30,825 nucleotides of DNA. Origin: Haplomitrium mnioides (lineage: Eukaryota; Marchantiophyta; Haplomitriopsida; Calobryales). The translations under genes were made by a program, and so were the position numbers. This document shows, piece by piece, positions 11,266 to 22,300 of this stretch (positions are counted from its first letter, which is position 1; each line of letters opens with the position of its first letter). The notes under the pieces are model-generated. The model made no database searches, was not told where the DNA came from, and was given only the letters and a program-made list of their open reading frames with translations. The stretch spans positions 1 to 30,825 of the forward strand of contig JBNGIS010038565.1 in assembly GCA_049999725.1 (NCBI GenBank), read 5' to 3'.

Positions 11266-13258
11266 CTACTCTTCTAGTGGGGCATCATTGGTTTTCACAT
11301 ATTTCACTAATATCTTGGTTGCTGGCGGTTTTGGCCATTCTACTTCAGTATGTCCGCTCTTTCTACAGTTGGCACATAAAGGTACATACCCCAATTGCTT
11401 CCTAGGGTTTGGACATGCGTTAGCGAAATGTTCCAAGCTTCCACAATTACAACTTGTCAACCTCACGCCCCTTCACTGGGCTGTGATTCCTTGTCCCATC
11501 GGAACACTTTTCATTGCTTGTCCTACTGGATAAGGATTAGATTGGCCCTGGTTCTGAACCACAGGTCCTGTCATTGGGAAAGGAAATACTAGTTGAGAGG
11601 GTGGATACATACGGTCCAATGCTCAACCCCTACCTTGATGTACTATATAACAGGGCTGGTTGAGATCCCACATTGAAATAATCCTCTTGCCCATCTTCAA
11701 CCCAATACCCTCATGTACTCACAAATCTAGCATTGGCTAGATATTAACACTCTGGTTCTATATGCCCTTGCTTCTTACATCGAGTACACCACATGTTAGC
11801 ACGCTGCTCAAGAATCGATCTCCTTTTTGCCTACTTAGCAGCTTGCCTAATTGCCAACCTCTCCATCTCCTTGGTAAGCTGGTCCACCTCTTGCTTCCCC
11901 AGATGAATACTAGATTTCTTCTTTAAAGTCTTTTTCTTCTCTTTCTCAGATTCAGAGGAAGTAAGGGATTCTGTCATGGATTCCTCACTGGATTTAGAGT
12001 CAGAAGAACTAGAAGAGGTTTCCCTCTTCTTACCCTTCTTCTTGCTCTTAGCCTTCTTATCTCTCTTTCTCCTTCTTCTGCCTTTACTGGAATCAGATGA
12101 CTCAGAAGATGAGGAAGAACCTTTTTTCCACCAGTTGGGCTATCTCATACACTTCTGCCATAGTCGTTGCTGCAACTAGTGTAGTTGCTCCCATCTGATG
12201 TACGTAACGGCTTTCCTTCTTACTCAGCCCTTTCAGGTACCATTCTAGTTCAACCAGGGGGCTGTTGGGCATAACCAGCTTCTGCTGCATCAACTTAAAA
12301 CCCTAGGTGTATCGCCTCACAGATTCCCTCTTTCTCTTTTTAATCTTAGATAGCTTCGTGAGCAATCTGGTAGAGTAAGTTGCTCCCCTGAATTTAGTTA
12401 TCAAGGCATCATTAAAAGCAATCTAGGTTGGGTATACTACTGTTAAACTGGTATACCAGTCTTGTGCCTTCTCTCTGAGTAACACTTTGATCATTCTCAA
12501 ACGATCAAAATCATTATCTTCATTATTGGCTTGATTGATACTCTCAAACTGTTTCACCCAAACATCTACATCCTCTCCTCTTTTCTCTTTGAATACTTTG
12601 TACTTCATTCTGGTCTTACCTAAAGAACCTCCAACTGCTGGTCCTGGTCCTAACATCTTAACACTACCAATCACTGGTTGTAAATAAGAAAATTGAGAAT
12701 GAATAGGTGTCACTAACACTGGTGGAGTTACAGGACTATTGCTAACACTGGAATTGGTAATTTCTACTGGAAAATTGTCTGCTAGATCTGAACTAGGTGT
12801 TTCTAAACTAGCTACAAGTTTTGGTAATAACCTAGATAGAGGAAGTTCAGCACTTGAAAGATTACTAGAATTTCTTTGAAATAGGTTTGTCCTACTAGCT
12901 GAAGCTAACTGCTCTTCTACTATTGCTGGTCCTGCAAATACTGAACCTACAGTCTGTAAAAAAAAGGCCTAGCTGAGGAATTAGTTTCCCCTACCTCTCT
13001 ATTTCTATGGATATTGGATGTGTACGAAGGTGTCTCAGATCTAAGCTCTTGAGCTGGACTACTAAAAGGGACACTCCTTTCTTCACTCCCAATCTGTCCT
13101 AACCAACGGTTCTCTAACAGTTGTCTAAACTCTCTACGAGCTTCCCAATATTGGAGATTAGCTGTAGCTTGCTTCAACAACCTCTCTTCTCTTGCCTAAT
13201 TCTAATTTTCTTCCCTCACTCTATTCTCATCAGGGTCTGATTCAGTGGATTGCCACAT
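11266..13258 (-). pseudogene. gag: Ty3/gypsy gag, degraded
   Basis: Gag forms the virus-like particle and binds element RNA. A likely start ATG is at 13256-13258 (MWQSTESDPDENRVREEN), in frame with the open stretch below 13180 but followed by two TAG codons near 13200. The capsid-like core (12423-12719) contains FKEKRGEDVDVWVKQFE and EKAQDWYTSL, typical of Retrotrans_gag, and 12102-12293 continues with EWYLKGL. A serine/lysine/arginine-rich tract near 12000-12120 follows. Then come three zinc-knuckle-like motifs: a complete C-x2-C-x4-H-x4-C (CTRCKKQGHIEPEC, 11747-11788), one with abnormal C-x-C spacing (about 11413-11451), and one whose last cysteine is tryptophan (about 11335-11376). Overlapping plus-strand open frames are shadows. 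Confidence 0.88.
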
Positions 13259-13564
13259 GACCTCTTTAATCCATTACTGTCATGGATCTCACATGGCATA
13301 TACATTTGAAAACAAGGCTATCACATGAATAGCCAGGTTATAGGTCCTTGGGTGCGGTCAGGTTTTTCTATGTTTCAGATTCCTTGGCCCATGAATCCTG
13401 TAACCAACACTCTCATGCTCCCAATATACTAGTCTATTACTGTGATTTCTACCTTGCAACAATTTCAGAACCTCTTTCTTTAATCAAATTTTAGAAGGAC
13501 TCTTCCTTGGTCCTTTCAGTTCTCACAATTGATCTATGAAGACAATTACAGAAACTAATACTAC
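13259..13564 (-). other. Gypsy leader between primer site and gag
   Basis: This 306 bp stretch lies between the primer binding site and the putative gag ATG. I see no coding motif or repeat. It is the expected place of the untranslated leader and packaging signal, but nothing in the sequence identifies one. Confidence 0.6.
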
Positions 13565-13582
13565 TCCCTAGCAACATCGCCA
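13565..13582 (-). promoter_or_regulatory. Degenerate tRNA-Asp-type primer binding site
   Basis: Minus-strand TGGCGATGTTGCTAGGGA resembles TGGCGCCGTTGCCGGGGA, the complement of the plant tRNA-Asp 3' end used by many plant gypsy elements, with about four mismatches. It lies four bases (TTCT) inside the LTR end at 13587, the expected position, and so fixes both the LTR boundary and the element's orientation. Confidence 0.8.
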
Positions 13583-13586
13583 AGAA

Positions 13587-15942
13587 TGTTGCAGCCCTCT
13601 TTGGAGTATTCCAAATCAAACCACATTGAATATGTATCAAACCCACAAGGAGTAAAGTATTTCTGTGTTGTCTTTATGATTTTCTACCACTTTCAGTTCT
13701 TAAAGACAAACTGAACCCAAAAACCTCCCAGACCAGTCCTTCCTAGACGTGATCTAGATTTCTTCACCTTTCCTTTCCCACTCAGCTTCTACAACAACCA
13801 ACAGACCCTTGGGTGCTACTCTCTGTTACTTACTAATTCTAGAATCTAATGCAACATTCTTAGAACAGCCAAATTAATCTACTATATGCAGCGGTCAACA
13901 GACTTTAAGTTTAGGAAAAAGAATGCCTTCACACATAGATTAGCATGTGAAATCTAAGTATAGCCTTCACTTTTCCCTCACACTCTTTGTTGCTACACAC
14001 TCTTAGAGTAATCTACCAAGCGATTTAGATATCAAAAAGACAACAAAAACGTGATAAGGAAGTCATCCAGGTACTCCCCTAGCATGCCCTTCACAATATT
14101 CGATTTGCTTTTTTCTATTGATCACTACACATCTTGCTAATTCTTCATCCGCAATCACATTCCAATTCTGATCTCATTACATGTCCTCAAATGCAGCTGC
14201 CACCAACACTCCACAACAGGGGGCTCTTCAAGAGAAAAATAGAAACTTTATAAAATGAAGAGACTAATAATAATACACGTGTGTTCATCCCAAGGAAGTA
14301 AGGCCAGCATACTGGACTCACGCCTCCTCACAACTAACCCTGTCTAACAACTAAGCTAACAAACTAACTATAGTAATCTAAGTGCTGCTAGTAATAAAAC
14401 CCAATTTTTGTGACTACTACTAACACTAACCTATCTAATCACACATTTCTAACTATACTACTCTATCTAATATACTACATGTAATGTGTCTTCACCATCT
14501 GCCCTTGAAACACGCACCTCCTCTGTTTTTTGACATGGCCTAGAGCTCTCTGGATCATCTCTCTCAACTGATCTCTTCAAACCTTCTTCTCAGTCCAAGA
14601 ACAGAGCTAACTCCAATTTCCCCTTACAACTAGAACAATAACTCTTAATAGTTCTTATAAAGAAAATTAGACACCTTCACTAATTCACTAACTTTCTTCG
14701 AACTTCCCCAACACATATGTCCAACTTTCAATCAGCTTGCGAATCTCCCTCTTCAAACCCTCAAGAAAGCCTTCGTCAAACTTTCTTGATATGCCAATTC
14801 GAACTTTCCTAAATCATGGATTCAAACTTTCAATCCAAGCCTTTGTTCAAGCAGCTTTGAATCAGCGACAAAATGCTCCTTTGACCGCTCAATCTTCCCA
14901 CTCTTCACATAGCTTGATATAGGAACTCTTCATAACTCCAATTACACTAACTTTTCAATTAGCTTGTTATAAGAACGATGAATAGCTCCTTTGAAACTTA
15001 ACTCCTCATTCAAACACTTCACTACACAGCCCGATTATTTGCAGAGGCCTCATTTAACATCAGATCATTTTCTTCATAGCCTTCATCGCAGAGCAATTCA
15101 CATAGTAGATTGACCTCTTCGTAGGCCTGCTCGCTGCAAGGCAAACACTTCTTATCAGCAAGGCATTCCTTTTTGCAGGTCCAGTTCCTTGAACCAACAA
15201 ATCCTTTCACTTCGGACTCTTCAAAACTTCGGAACATTCTCCAGCCTACTCACAATTGGCTTTCCTTCTGAATATTGGCGATCAAATCCTCCTCTTCGAT
15301 TTTAATGATCTGATCCAATCCGCAGGTCCCATCTCCAAGTTGTCACTCCTCTCCTACTGTGCCAATTCAATTACGACTCTTCTTTCATCGATCGATTTTC
15401 CTTCTTAGGGACCTTCACAACTCAAAACATTCATTGGTCAGATTGATTCGCATTTCTCAACAAGGCGATTACTCTTGCATTAGCGATTCTTCCCAAGGCT
15501 TGCTTATTCGAATGCTTCAGCATAGCAGAGATGTTCACACAGAAACCTCCACCATAGCTGACTGATCTCTTCTTTGTTAATTGCTGAATCTAAGTCTGCC
15601 AAACAATCAAACCTCCAACATAAAGTAAAACCTGATCATGACGACAAGCAAATTCTTCCACAATTCATGAGTAATCAAAAAAATTCGAGAATTGATCAAA
15701 TTTGAGCAACGATGCAAATCTACTGATTGATCCATAATCCTCACACTTCACAAACTCATTGAACCCCAACACTTTGCTTTATCCCATAAGAACTATCCAA
15801 CTAACCTAAATCTACATATAAGTCCTTCTCTCTCTCCTTCTTCTGAGAGGCATCCTCTTATGGGGTATAAGGCCACCGCATTCTTCTTTTGCCCTTAGAC
15901 GGACCTAGTTCAGGGCAATCTGTCCTTCTGTTCAAATTAGAT
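13587..15942 (-). mobile_element. 5' LTR of the gypsy element, truncated at its U3 end
   Basis: The inner end (plus strand TGTTGCAGCCCTCTTTGGAG) matches the ends of the two solo LTRs and is followed by the primer site. The outer part (15840-15940) carries the conserved GGCCACCGC ... GGACCTAGTTCAGGGCA block also seen at 29228-29284 and, inverted, at 4685-4740. The last ~320 bp present in the solo LTRs, including the TGTCGGAGCAC end, is absent and satellite starts at about 15943. It is the most diverged of the three LTRs and lacks the GC-rich subrepeats. Confidence 0.87.
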
Positions 15943-16337
15943 ACTAGGGAGCAGTTTAGAGGCCGACCGGCGTTCAACACTTAGGATAGTTTTAGCCTTT
16001 TTTTTCCATTTTTATTTTATTTTATTTTTATTAATTTAAATAACTTCCCTTGACTACTTTATAGTAGCCTAATATTCTATTTTAATAGAAATAAATTAAA
16101 AAAAACTTCATTATCAAAATGCATACTCACCTTTCTCATCGTAACTCTTACCTCAAGCTGTCCTTATCACATTCCCTGAAATAGGACAGAGTCACAACAA
16201 CAACAAAAAAACATGATGATTACTCCAATAGGATTGGATTCCTCCATTCCTCAGCCCCATCACCTTCCTAAGCTGTCATTAGTAACACTTCAACTGTCTT
16301 TAGATCGTTTTTGGTTTCTTGCACTTGAAGTGCACTC
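15943..16337. repeat. Diverged satellite unit fragment
   Basis: It matches the array unit from TACTAGGGAG through the palindrome region (here GAGGCCGACCGGCG), the T-rich tract, CTTCATTATCAAAATGCATACTCACC, the A-run and CATGATGATTACTCC to GCACTCTCACA. It breaks off just before the C-run. Relative to the piece at 7225-7331 about 165 bp of unit is missing across the gypsy insertion. The right junction is with the DUF7869-like copy A. Confidence 0.92.
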
Positions 16338-17708
16338 TCACAGTTATTGTGCTCAATAAAATATTATGTGACTTTGAAGGCCCGGTGCCTCCAACTTTGT
16401 ATCTTTAGTTGGAAAACACGAGACGTGAGAATAAAAACTATATCATGTTTGGATATCTTAGTCTCCTTATTGCCTAGAATGTCTTTCGAAAAATCAAGGT
16501 GGGATTTCTCATGGTTGGCGATACTCATGATCAAATTGATCAAATTGATAAAATGTTTAGCCAATTCTCGAAACGCTTAAAATGTATCAAAGTTTTCACA
16601 ATTACGAGTCTTAGCGAGGCGCTTCAATTATTTTATAATCCTAAACCTCATGTGGCTCTTTTGTTGGAAACTTGGGATTTCAAAATGTTTCTACAACAAT
16701 GTCTCTCTCTTATTGAAAGGATACATGATCTTACTTTCAATCAACAATTCAAGTTCCAGTTAAATGATTCCAAGTCAAAGATTTGGAGCAAACAATTTTC
16801 AACAGATGAGTTTTTGCTACCTACGGATGGTATTTATCAACTCAAGTACCTACCTAAAGTGGACAGAGAAATTTTGAGTTCAATGTTGATTCCTCTCAAG
16901 GCATATTCTGAAATCAAACGATCTCAAAAGGAAGAAAGAGAAGTGGATGTCGAGAAAGTGGTATTTTCAATAAAGGACAACATAAGTGAGAATTGCTACA
17001 AGCTCTTTACAGATTCTGATATTAAATGGTGGAATGACCTTTTTCTTGCCCAACAAGAGACTGCGGCCTACATCTTTGAAAAAAAAGGACGAGGACTCAA
17101 AGCAGAATTTACCTTTCCACCTTCACAACAGTCAAACACTTATAATGATTCTCAAAATGTTTGTCTAGATTCTCAGCTTGATGCTTAATAGACAGAAGAA
17201 GATACTCTAGTACAACAAATACTTTCCACATGTCAAGCAATCTATGATGGACCACCTAGGCCGTGAGAAGGGACTCTTTCGCACAATACTCGATACGGGC
17301 ATAAATTCGGCAATCTACATGAGATAAAAGTTAAAATATTTATCTGTGTTGTTGCATCTTTGGATCCAAAAGGCAGATTGTTTTGGGTTGCCAAAGTTCT
17401 TAAATTTTTGTCATTTGATGAGGAAGATCTTCCAAACCCGAAACAAGTACGAGTTACATATTGATGTACTTGATGTGACACAAATCACGATTATGTCTTG
17501 TGATTTTCTTCTTACTCAAAAACACCAATTAAGGAAAACCACTCTAGCTACCATTAAAGCAAATCTATTTGAGTACAAAAGACAAAAAGTCTTCAATCCT
17601 GAAATGTTTCAAAGAGATTCTATCACTGTCATTAATATTGAGACAGATCAAGCAAACCTTGATGAATCTTCTAAAGCTGAATCCAAAGAAGTTGAGATGA
17701 GTGACTAA
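16338..17708 (+). pseudogene. DUF7869-like element protein, copy A (N-terminally truncated)
   Basis: From 16338 it aligns with copy B at about 21460 and is cut off upstream by satellite. Readable pieces in order: PPTLYL-stop-LENTRRENKN (normally LQLDNTxRENKN), GFLMVGDTHDQID (normally GHTHEDID), then an open 229-codon stretch at 16499-17188 through LLETWDFKMFLQQ, LSSMLIPLKAYSEIKRSQ and WWNDLFLAQQETAAYIFEKK. A C-terminal module follows around 17330-17400 (FICVVASLDPKGRLFWVAKV), and the end at 17706-17708 reads ESKEVEMSD-stop, as in copy B. Stops and a frameshift break it at 16400-16500 and 17189-17500. It lacks about 85 bp near 17455 that copy B keeps. Assignment to DUF7869 is from remembered family motifs. 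Confidence 0.65.
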
Positions 17709-18145
17709 AGTCATTTAAGAATTTTGTTCTATATTTTGTATTTTCAAGTATATTGTAATTTCATATTATTACTTGATAAAGTACTTGAGAATCTTTTGAA
17801 GCAACTTGTTGAATTTTTCTGCCAACTTGAACTTTTTACTATAAATCATTCCAAGTTGAATGTTATTCTCTACAAATGAAATTTAAATCTTTAGTTAATA
17901 TTTTTATTTGCTTTGTAAAAACACTTTCTTCTCCAAAATATAAGTATTTTGTTTCCAACTTCATTGTTTTCAAGAAGAGTTTAAGGTTATTGTCTTGCTA
18001 AGGCATTTGCCCAAATTGATTAATTATTATTTTTTCTTGTTGGGACTTTGATGTATAACTTAAAACCTTTAGCATGGTTTGACTCAGATGTAGAGCTTTG
18101 TACCTATTTTACTTTTATATTCCAAATAAGAAATCGAAATCTTTT
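17709..18145. repeat. 3' flank of DUF7869-like copy A, repeated after copy B
   Basis: Noncoding DNA after the stop codon is shared with 22739-23165, for example CTATAAATCATTCCAAGTT and TTTGACTCAGATGTAGAGCTTTGTAC. The duplicated unit therefore extends at least 430 bp past the gene. Homology stops near 18145, because copy B is interrupted there by the copia LTR. Confidence 0.85.
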
Positions 18146-18214
18146 GCATGCATAGATTTTGTTGCGAAAAATAGAACGTTTAGAGACTATATCCTTGGTT
18201 GTAGAAGTGTGAAC

Positions 18215-18230
18215 TCTATGCGCGCATAGA
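18215..18230. repeat. 16-bp perfect palindrome, type member of a dispersed motif
   Basis: TCTATGCGCGCATAGA is its own reverse complement. Related versions lie near 18145, 18341, 18392, 18444, 18964, 20483, 20673, 20767 and 20804. Most are followed by a short T-rich or CTTTGG tail. Confidence 0.7.
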
Positions 18231-18311
18231 CTTTGATTCGCAAGCAAAACGTACAACGTACAAAAACTCTTCTACGGAACCTAAAACCTAAGTTTTTGCT
18301 AGTCTTTGTTG

Positions 18312-18467
18312 TGGAATGTTCAGATGGTGAGTTCGGATCTCTATATGCCTATAGGCTTTGGGGTGGAGTGTTCACATATTGAGCTTGGATTCCTATGTGC
18401 GCAGAGACTTTGGGGTGGAGTGTTCAGATGTTGAGTTTGGATTCCTATGCGCATATAGACTTTGGGG
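18312..18467. repeat. 3 x 52 bp tandem repeat
   Basis: Three units of exactly 52 bp lie at 18312-18363, 18364-18415 and 18416-18467. Each begins TGGARTGTTCA and ends CTTTGGGG, with a variant of the CCTATGCGCATATAG palindrome inside. A fragment of a fourth unit (TGGAAGTCC) follows. Confidence 0.92.
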
Positions 18468-19381
18468 TGGAAGTCCAAGCCTTCCACAAGTTCTACTTCT
18501 CATATACAGCCCTCAAGCTTCTTCATACAAAGACTACCGATTACAACTTAGTTTGTACACAAGTCATAGACTCTTTTGTAGATCTTGATACCTTTGTTTG
18601 GTTGAATCAAGTCTAAAACTTGGAGATGTTTCTTGTTTACAATCTTAATTCAATCTTCTTAGCTATTACCTTTTTGATTCTAAACTATGATGCGTTTGTA
18701 TATATGCTTCATTGAATTATGAAATATTTTTAAATGCTGAAACCTTTTTGAAAGCCCACATTAACTTTTGATTGCATAGATTTTCAACTATAAGTGAAAT
18801 CTTCCTTCTTTCTTGAACTTTAAAATAAAGCTCCTAAATCCATGAAATGTTTCATTTTCTTTATTTTTGTGTTTACCATTGCAAACTCATTCCCTTGACT
18901 TCTAGTCCCCTTATGCTTTTTCTTTATGCTTTTTTCCAAGAAAAATTTTGAAAGAGCCCCATGTCTACGCGCGTCTAGAGTTTGTGCAATCAAACATATT
19001 TCAAAATAGTTTCATGTAAGGTGTATTTCAACCTTTGGGCTTAGAATTGTAATCAATGATAAATGAAATTTTTTGGTGAAAACCTACCATAACTTTTATA
19101 CTTTTCATCAAATTCGAGTTTTCCAATATTTTCATAAGAACTAATAATATTGATTGATTTTTCATAATAAAATTGACCTTGCTCTATCATGCTTGTTGAA
19201 ACGGCCAAAAATAAGCCTCAAAAACTCATGTACTTTTTGTTTTTAAACAATAACCTCATTTTTTGAGTTCAAAACTCATAATTTTTCCCCAAAAAAATAA
19301 AAAATTCATGTTTCCTGTAGCATGTTTCTATTTCAAAGTAGCGGGTGTTAAAGGGCACCAATTATTTTACAAAGAGTATTT
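18468..19381. other. AT-rich interval without recognised gene
   Basis: I see no coding motif, RNA gene or long repeat here. It holds one palindrome-like TCTACGCGCGTCTAGA at 18964-18979 and several A/T runs. It probably combines the 3' end of the copy A element with the 5' part of the copy B element; no boundary or terminal inverted repeat could be found by eye. Confidence 0.6.
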
Positions 19382-22300
19382 CCTACTGCTCAAGACATTG
19401 ATGAAGATGTTGTTTTGACATAGTCTAGTTTGCCCAATCCTCAAGGTAGTTTACATCCATCGAAAACTTATTTTGAAGAAACAAACAATGTTTTCAATGA
19501 TGTTCAAGATCTCTAAGATGATGAATTATCTTTGATGGCTAGATTTTTCTACAAATCAAATCAACCGACAATATATAAGAATTCTTTGTCTAGGCCAAAA
19601 CCCAAATGGGTAAACACTTTAAGTGAAAATTCTTTGTGGAAGGTCCATCATGATGAGAGCTTGGTGAAGAAAAAGCTCGATCCAATATCAATTTTGAAAT
19701 TGAGAAGAATTTCATGTTGTCGAAATAATTGTTTGTTGTTATGCAAGAGAGATGTTTTAAAAAGTGTGAGAGAAATATATTTTTGACAAAGCATGAAGAA
19801 TCGAGATATCACATTGCAATAGGGAATACCAAGAAAAGACACCAATGTTGACAATCAGCTCACTCTGCCTAGTGGTGTCGTTATTTGTAAAAGCCTTCAA
19901 ATTAATATTATCAATAGGGAATAATAGAATCCCAAGGTCAAAATCTCAGAAACCCATATCTTAAAGGCATTTTGTGACATAGAGAATTATCTGCTAAAGG
20001 GGTATTCATGTATTAATGGATGGACAATTTGTTTTTAGAGCCACTACAAGAGAATGTTCACTCATGAAGTTTATAACTTGCTTGATAATTTTACAAAATG
20101 GGAAGTTTATGATTGCTACACAACTTATTTGAAAGAGAAAGATCTCGGTTGTATTCTTAGTTTTTCAAGTTTTACAAAACATTGGAGAACTCACTTTCCA
20201 AATGTTAAAATTCCAAAATGCAATAGATTTTGTGTTTGTGAAACTTGCGAAGAAATAATATCATTGCAAGAAAAATCCGTCTTGGAGTCCAACAAAGGTA
20301 GCAAATTTCTTCTCTTTTGAAACCCATGGTTATTATGATGCTCTTTTTATGAGACTCACATTTTAGTTCTAGAGATGTTATGCTTTCTCAATTTAGTGCA
20401 ACAAGATATTTGTTTTGTTAAGTTGTTTCACAAACAAGGTTTAAGTCAAATAAACCTTGGCAACTTGAGTTGTCAGAACATACTCTATGCTTGTATAGGG
20501 TCTATTGCTTTAGTTTGAATCCAAACCATGTTGAGAGTCAAATGAAGTAAGAAAATTGTTCGCATTGTTGGATGTGACATTGGCCTTGCACTGGATTTTG
20601 CTATTGTTGTTTTGAATCCAAAGACTAGTGCTAGATAAACAATATCAAGAATCATTTATGTTGTTTGCAAATCCTATATATGCATAGGTTTTGTTCTTGT
20701 TTCTTTCAAATCCAATCGCAACAATAGTCCAAGCAACCAAAGATATTGATATTGTTGCTTTTGGTTCTATGCGCGTATAGGATAAGTTATTGTTTCCACT
20801 GATCTTATGCGCTCATATAATCTGCTATTGTTTTTTTTAATACTTTGCAAAATAGAGTCCAAGCTATCTTTGAAATTGAAATTCCAGTTTGTCACCTATT
20901 GTGCACAAATTTTGTTTTTCTCCTCTCGAAACTTTTGCTTATTTCAAGTCAAAGACAACTACTTATTGTGAATGTTATTCAGATTCTCCTATATTTAAAA
21001 CAACTAAAGTTTGTTTTCAATTGTTTTATAAATTTTCACCTCTACTAATCCAAACATTTGTTGAAGCTAATTTGAATATTTTTAGCACCTGAGGTTATCT
21101 TTTGAAGTTTGATACATCAAGACATATTTTATTGAACTACTTTTATCTCTTGTTTCTTTATGATGATGCAATCAAATATAATCGCCAATTGTTTCTTCAT
21201 CGTGACCAACAAATAAAAAAAGAACAAAACTTGCAAACCATTGAAGAAAATGTTTTGCCGATGGTCAAAAGTACTTAGGAATTGTGATCAATGTAATGGA
21301 TCAAAAGAAAACAACCACTCTATATTGGCTTTTGCCACCAAAAAACATTCACAAAGATTGTTTGGTGGGTGTGCATGTTGTTGGTGCCTTAATATTCAAT
21401 CATGCTCTTTCTTCAAAGGTCTTCTTAACCTATGGAAACTTGAGAAGCAACTCTAATTTGACAGTTACTGTGCTTAATAGAATATTATGTGACTTTGAAG
21501 GGTTGTTGCCTCCAACTTTGTATCTTCAATTGGATAATATGACATGAGAAAATAAGAATTCTATCTTATTTAAATATTTTAGTTTCTTTATTGCCAATAA
21601 TGTTTTCCAAAAAATCAAGGTAGGATTTCTCATGGTTTGCCATACTCATTATCAAATCGATCAAATGTTAAGTAGATTCTTGAAATGTTTGAAACATGTT
21701 GAAGCTTTCACAATTACGAGTTTTATCGAGGCGTTATAATTATCTTATAATCCTAAACCTCATGTAACTCTTTTGATGAAAACTTAGGATTTAAAAATGT
21801 TTCTGCCTCTCTGAAGTGAACAAAGAAATTTTAAGTTCAATGTTGATTCCTCTTAAAGCATATTCTGAAATCAAACGATCTCAAAAAGAGGAAAGAGAAG
21901 TTGACGCAGATAAAGTGGTCTTTGAAATAATAGACAACGTAAGTGAGAATTGCTACAAGTTCCTTAGAGATTCTAATATTCAATGGTGGAATGACTTTTT
22001 TCTTGCTCATCAAGAGATTGCGGCCTACATCCTTGATAGAAAAATAAAACAACTCTAAGCAGAATTCACCTTTCCACATTTACAACCGGCAAATACTTGT
22101 AATGATTCTCAAAATGTTTGTCTAGGTTCTCAATTTGACGCTCAAAAGATAAAGGAATATGTTCCAGTGGAACATATACCTTCTACACATTGAGCAATCT
22201 GTGTAGAAGTATTGTTTCACATAACACCAGATATAGACACAAACTTGGCAACCTATATGAGTTGAAAGCTAAAAAGTTTATTTGTGTTGTTTCATCTTTC

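Larger units (their letters stand above)
7332..15942 (-). mobile_element. Ty3/gypsy retrotransposon, truncated at both ends and inactivated
   Basis: Read on the minus strand it runs LTR (13587-15942), primer site (13565-13582), leader, gag, protease, reverse transcriptase, RNase H and integrase. Integrase last is the Ty3/gypsy order. The downstream end stops at 7332 within the integrase C-terminal part, so the rest of integrase, the polypurine tract and the 3' LTR are missing. The upstream LTR lacks about 320 bp of its start. Both ends abut satellite DNA and I see no target duplication. All genes carry many in-frame stops. No chromodomain can be assessed because the end is lost. Confidence 0.93.

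Noticed and set aside
10201-11533. Several overlapping plus-strand open frames of 74-106 codons
   Set aside because: They overlap the minus-strand gypsy coding region, which has recognisable domains; these have none.
11976-12179. Plus-strand open frame rich in leucine, glutamate and serine, membrane-like in appearance
   Set aside because: It is the antisense of the serine/lysine/arginine-rich tract of gag.
14737-15565. Small open frames on both strands at 14737-14922, 15022-15237 and 15359-15565
   Set aside because: They lie inside the LTR at 13587-15942, show no domain and are not preserved in the other two LTRs.
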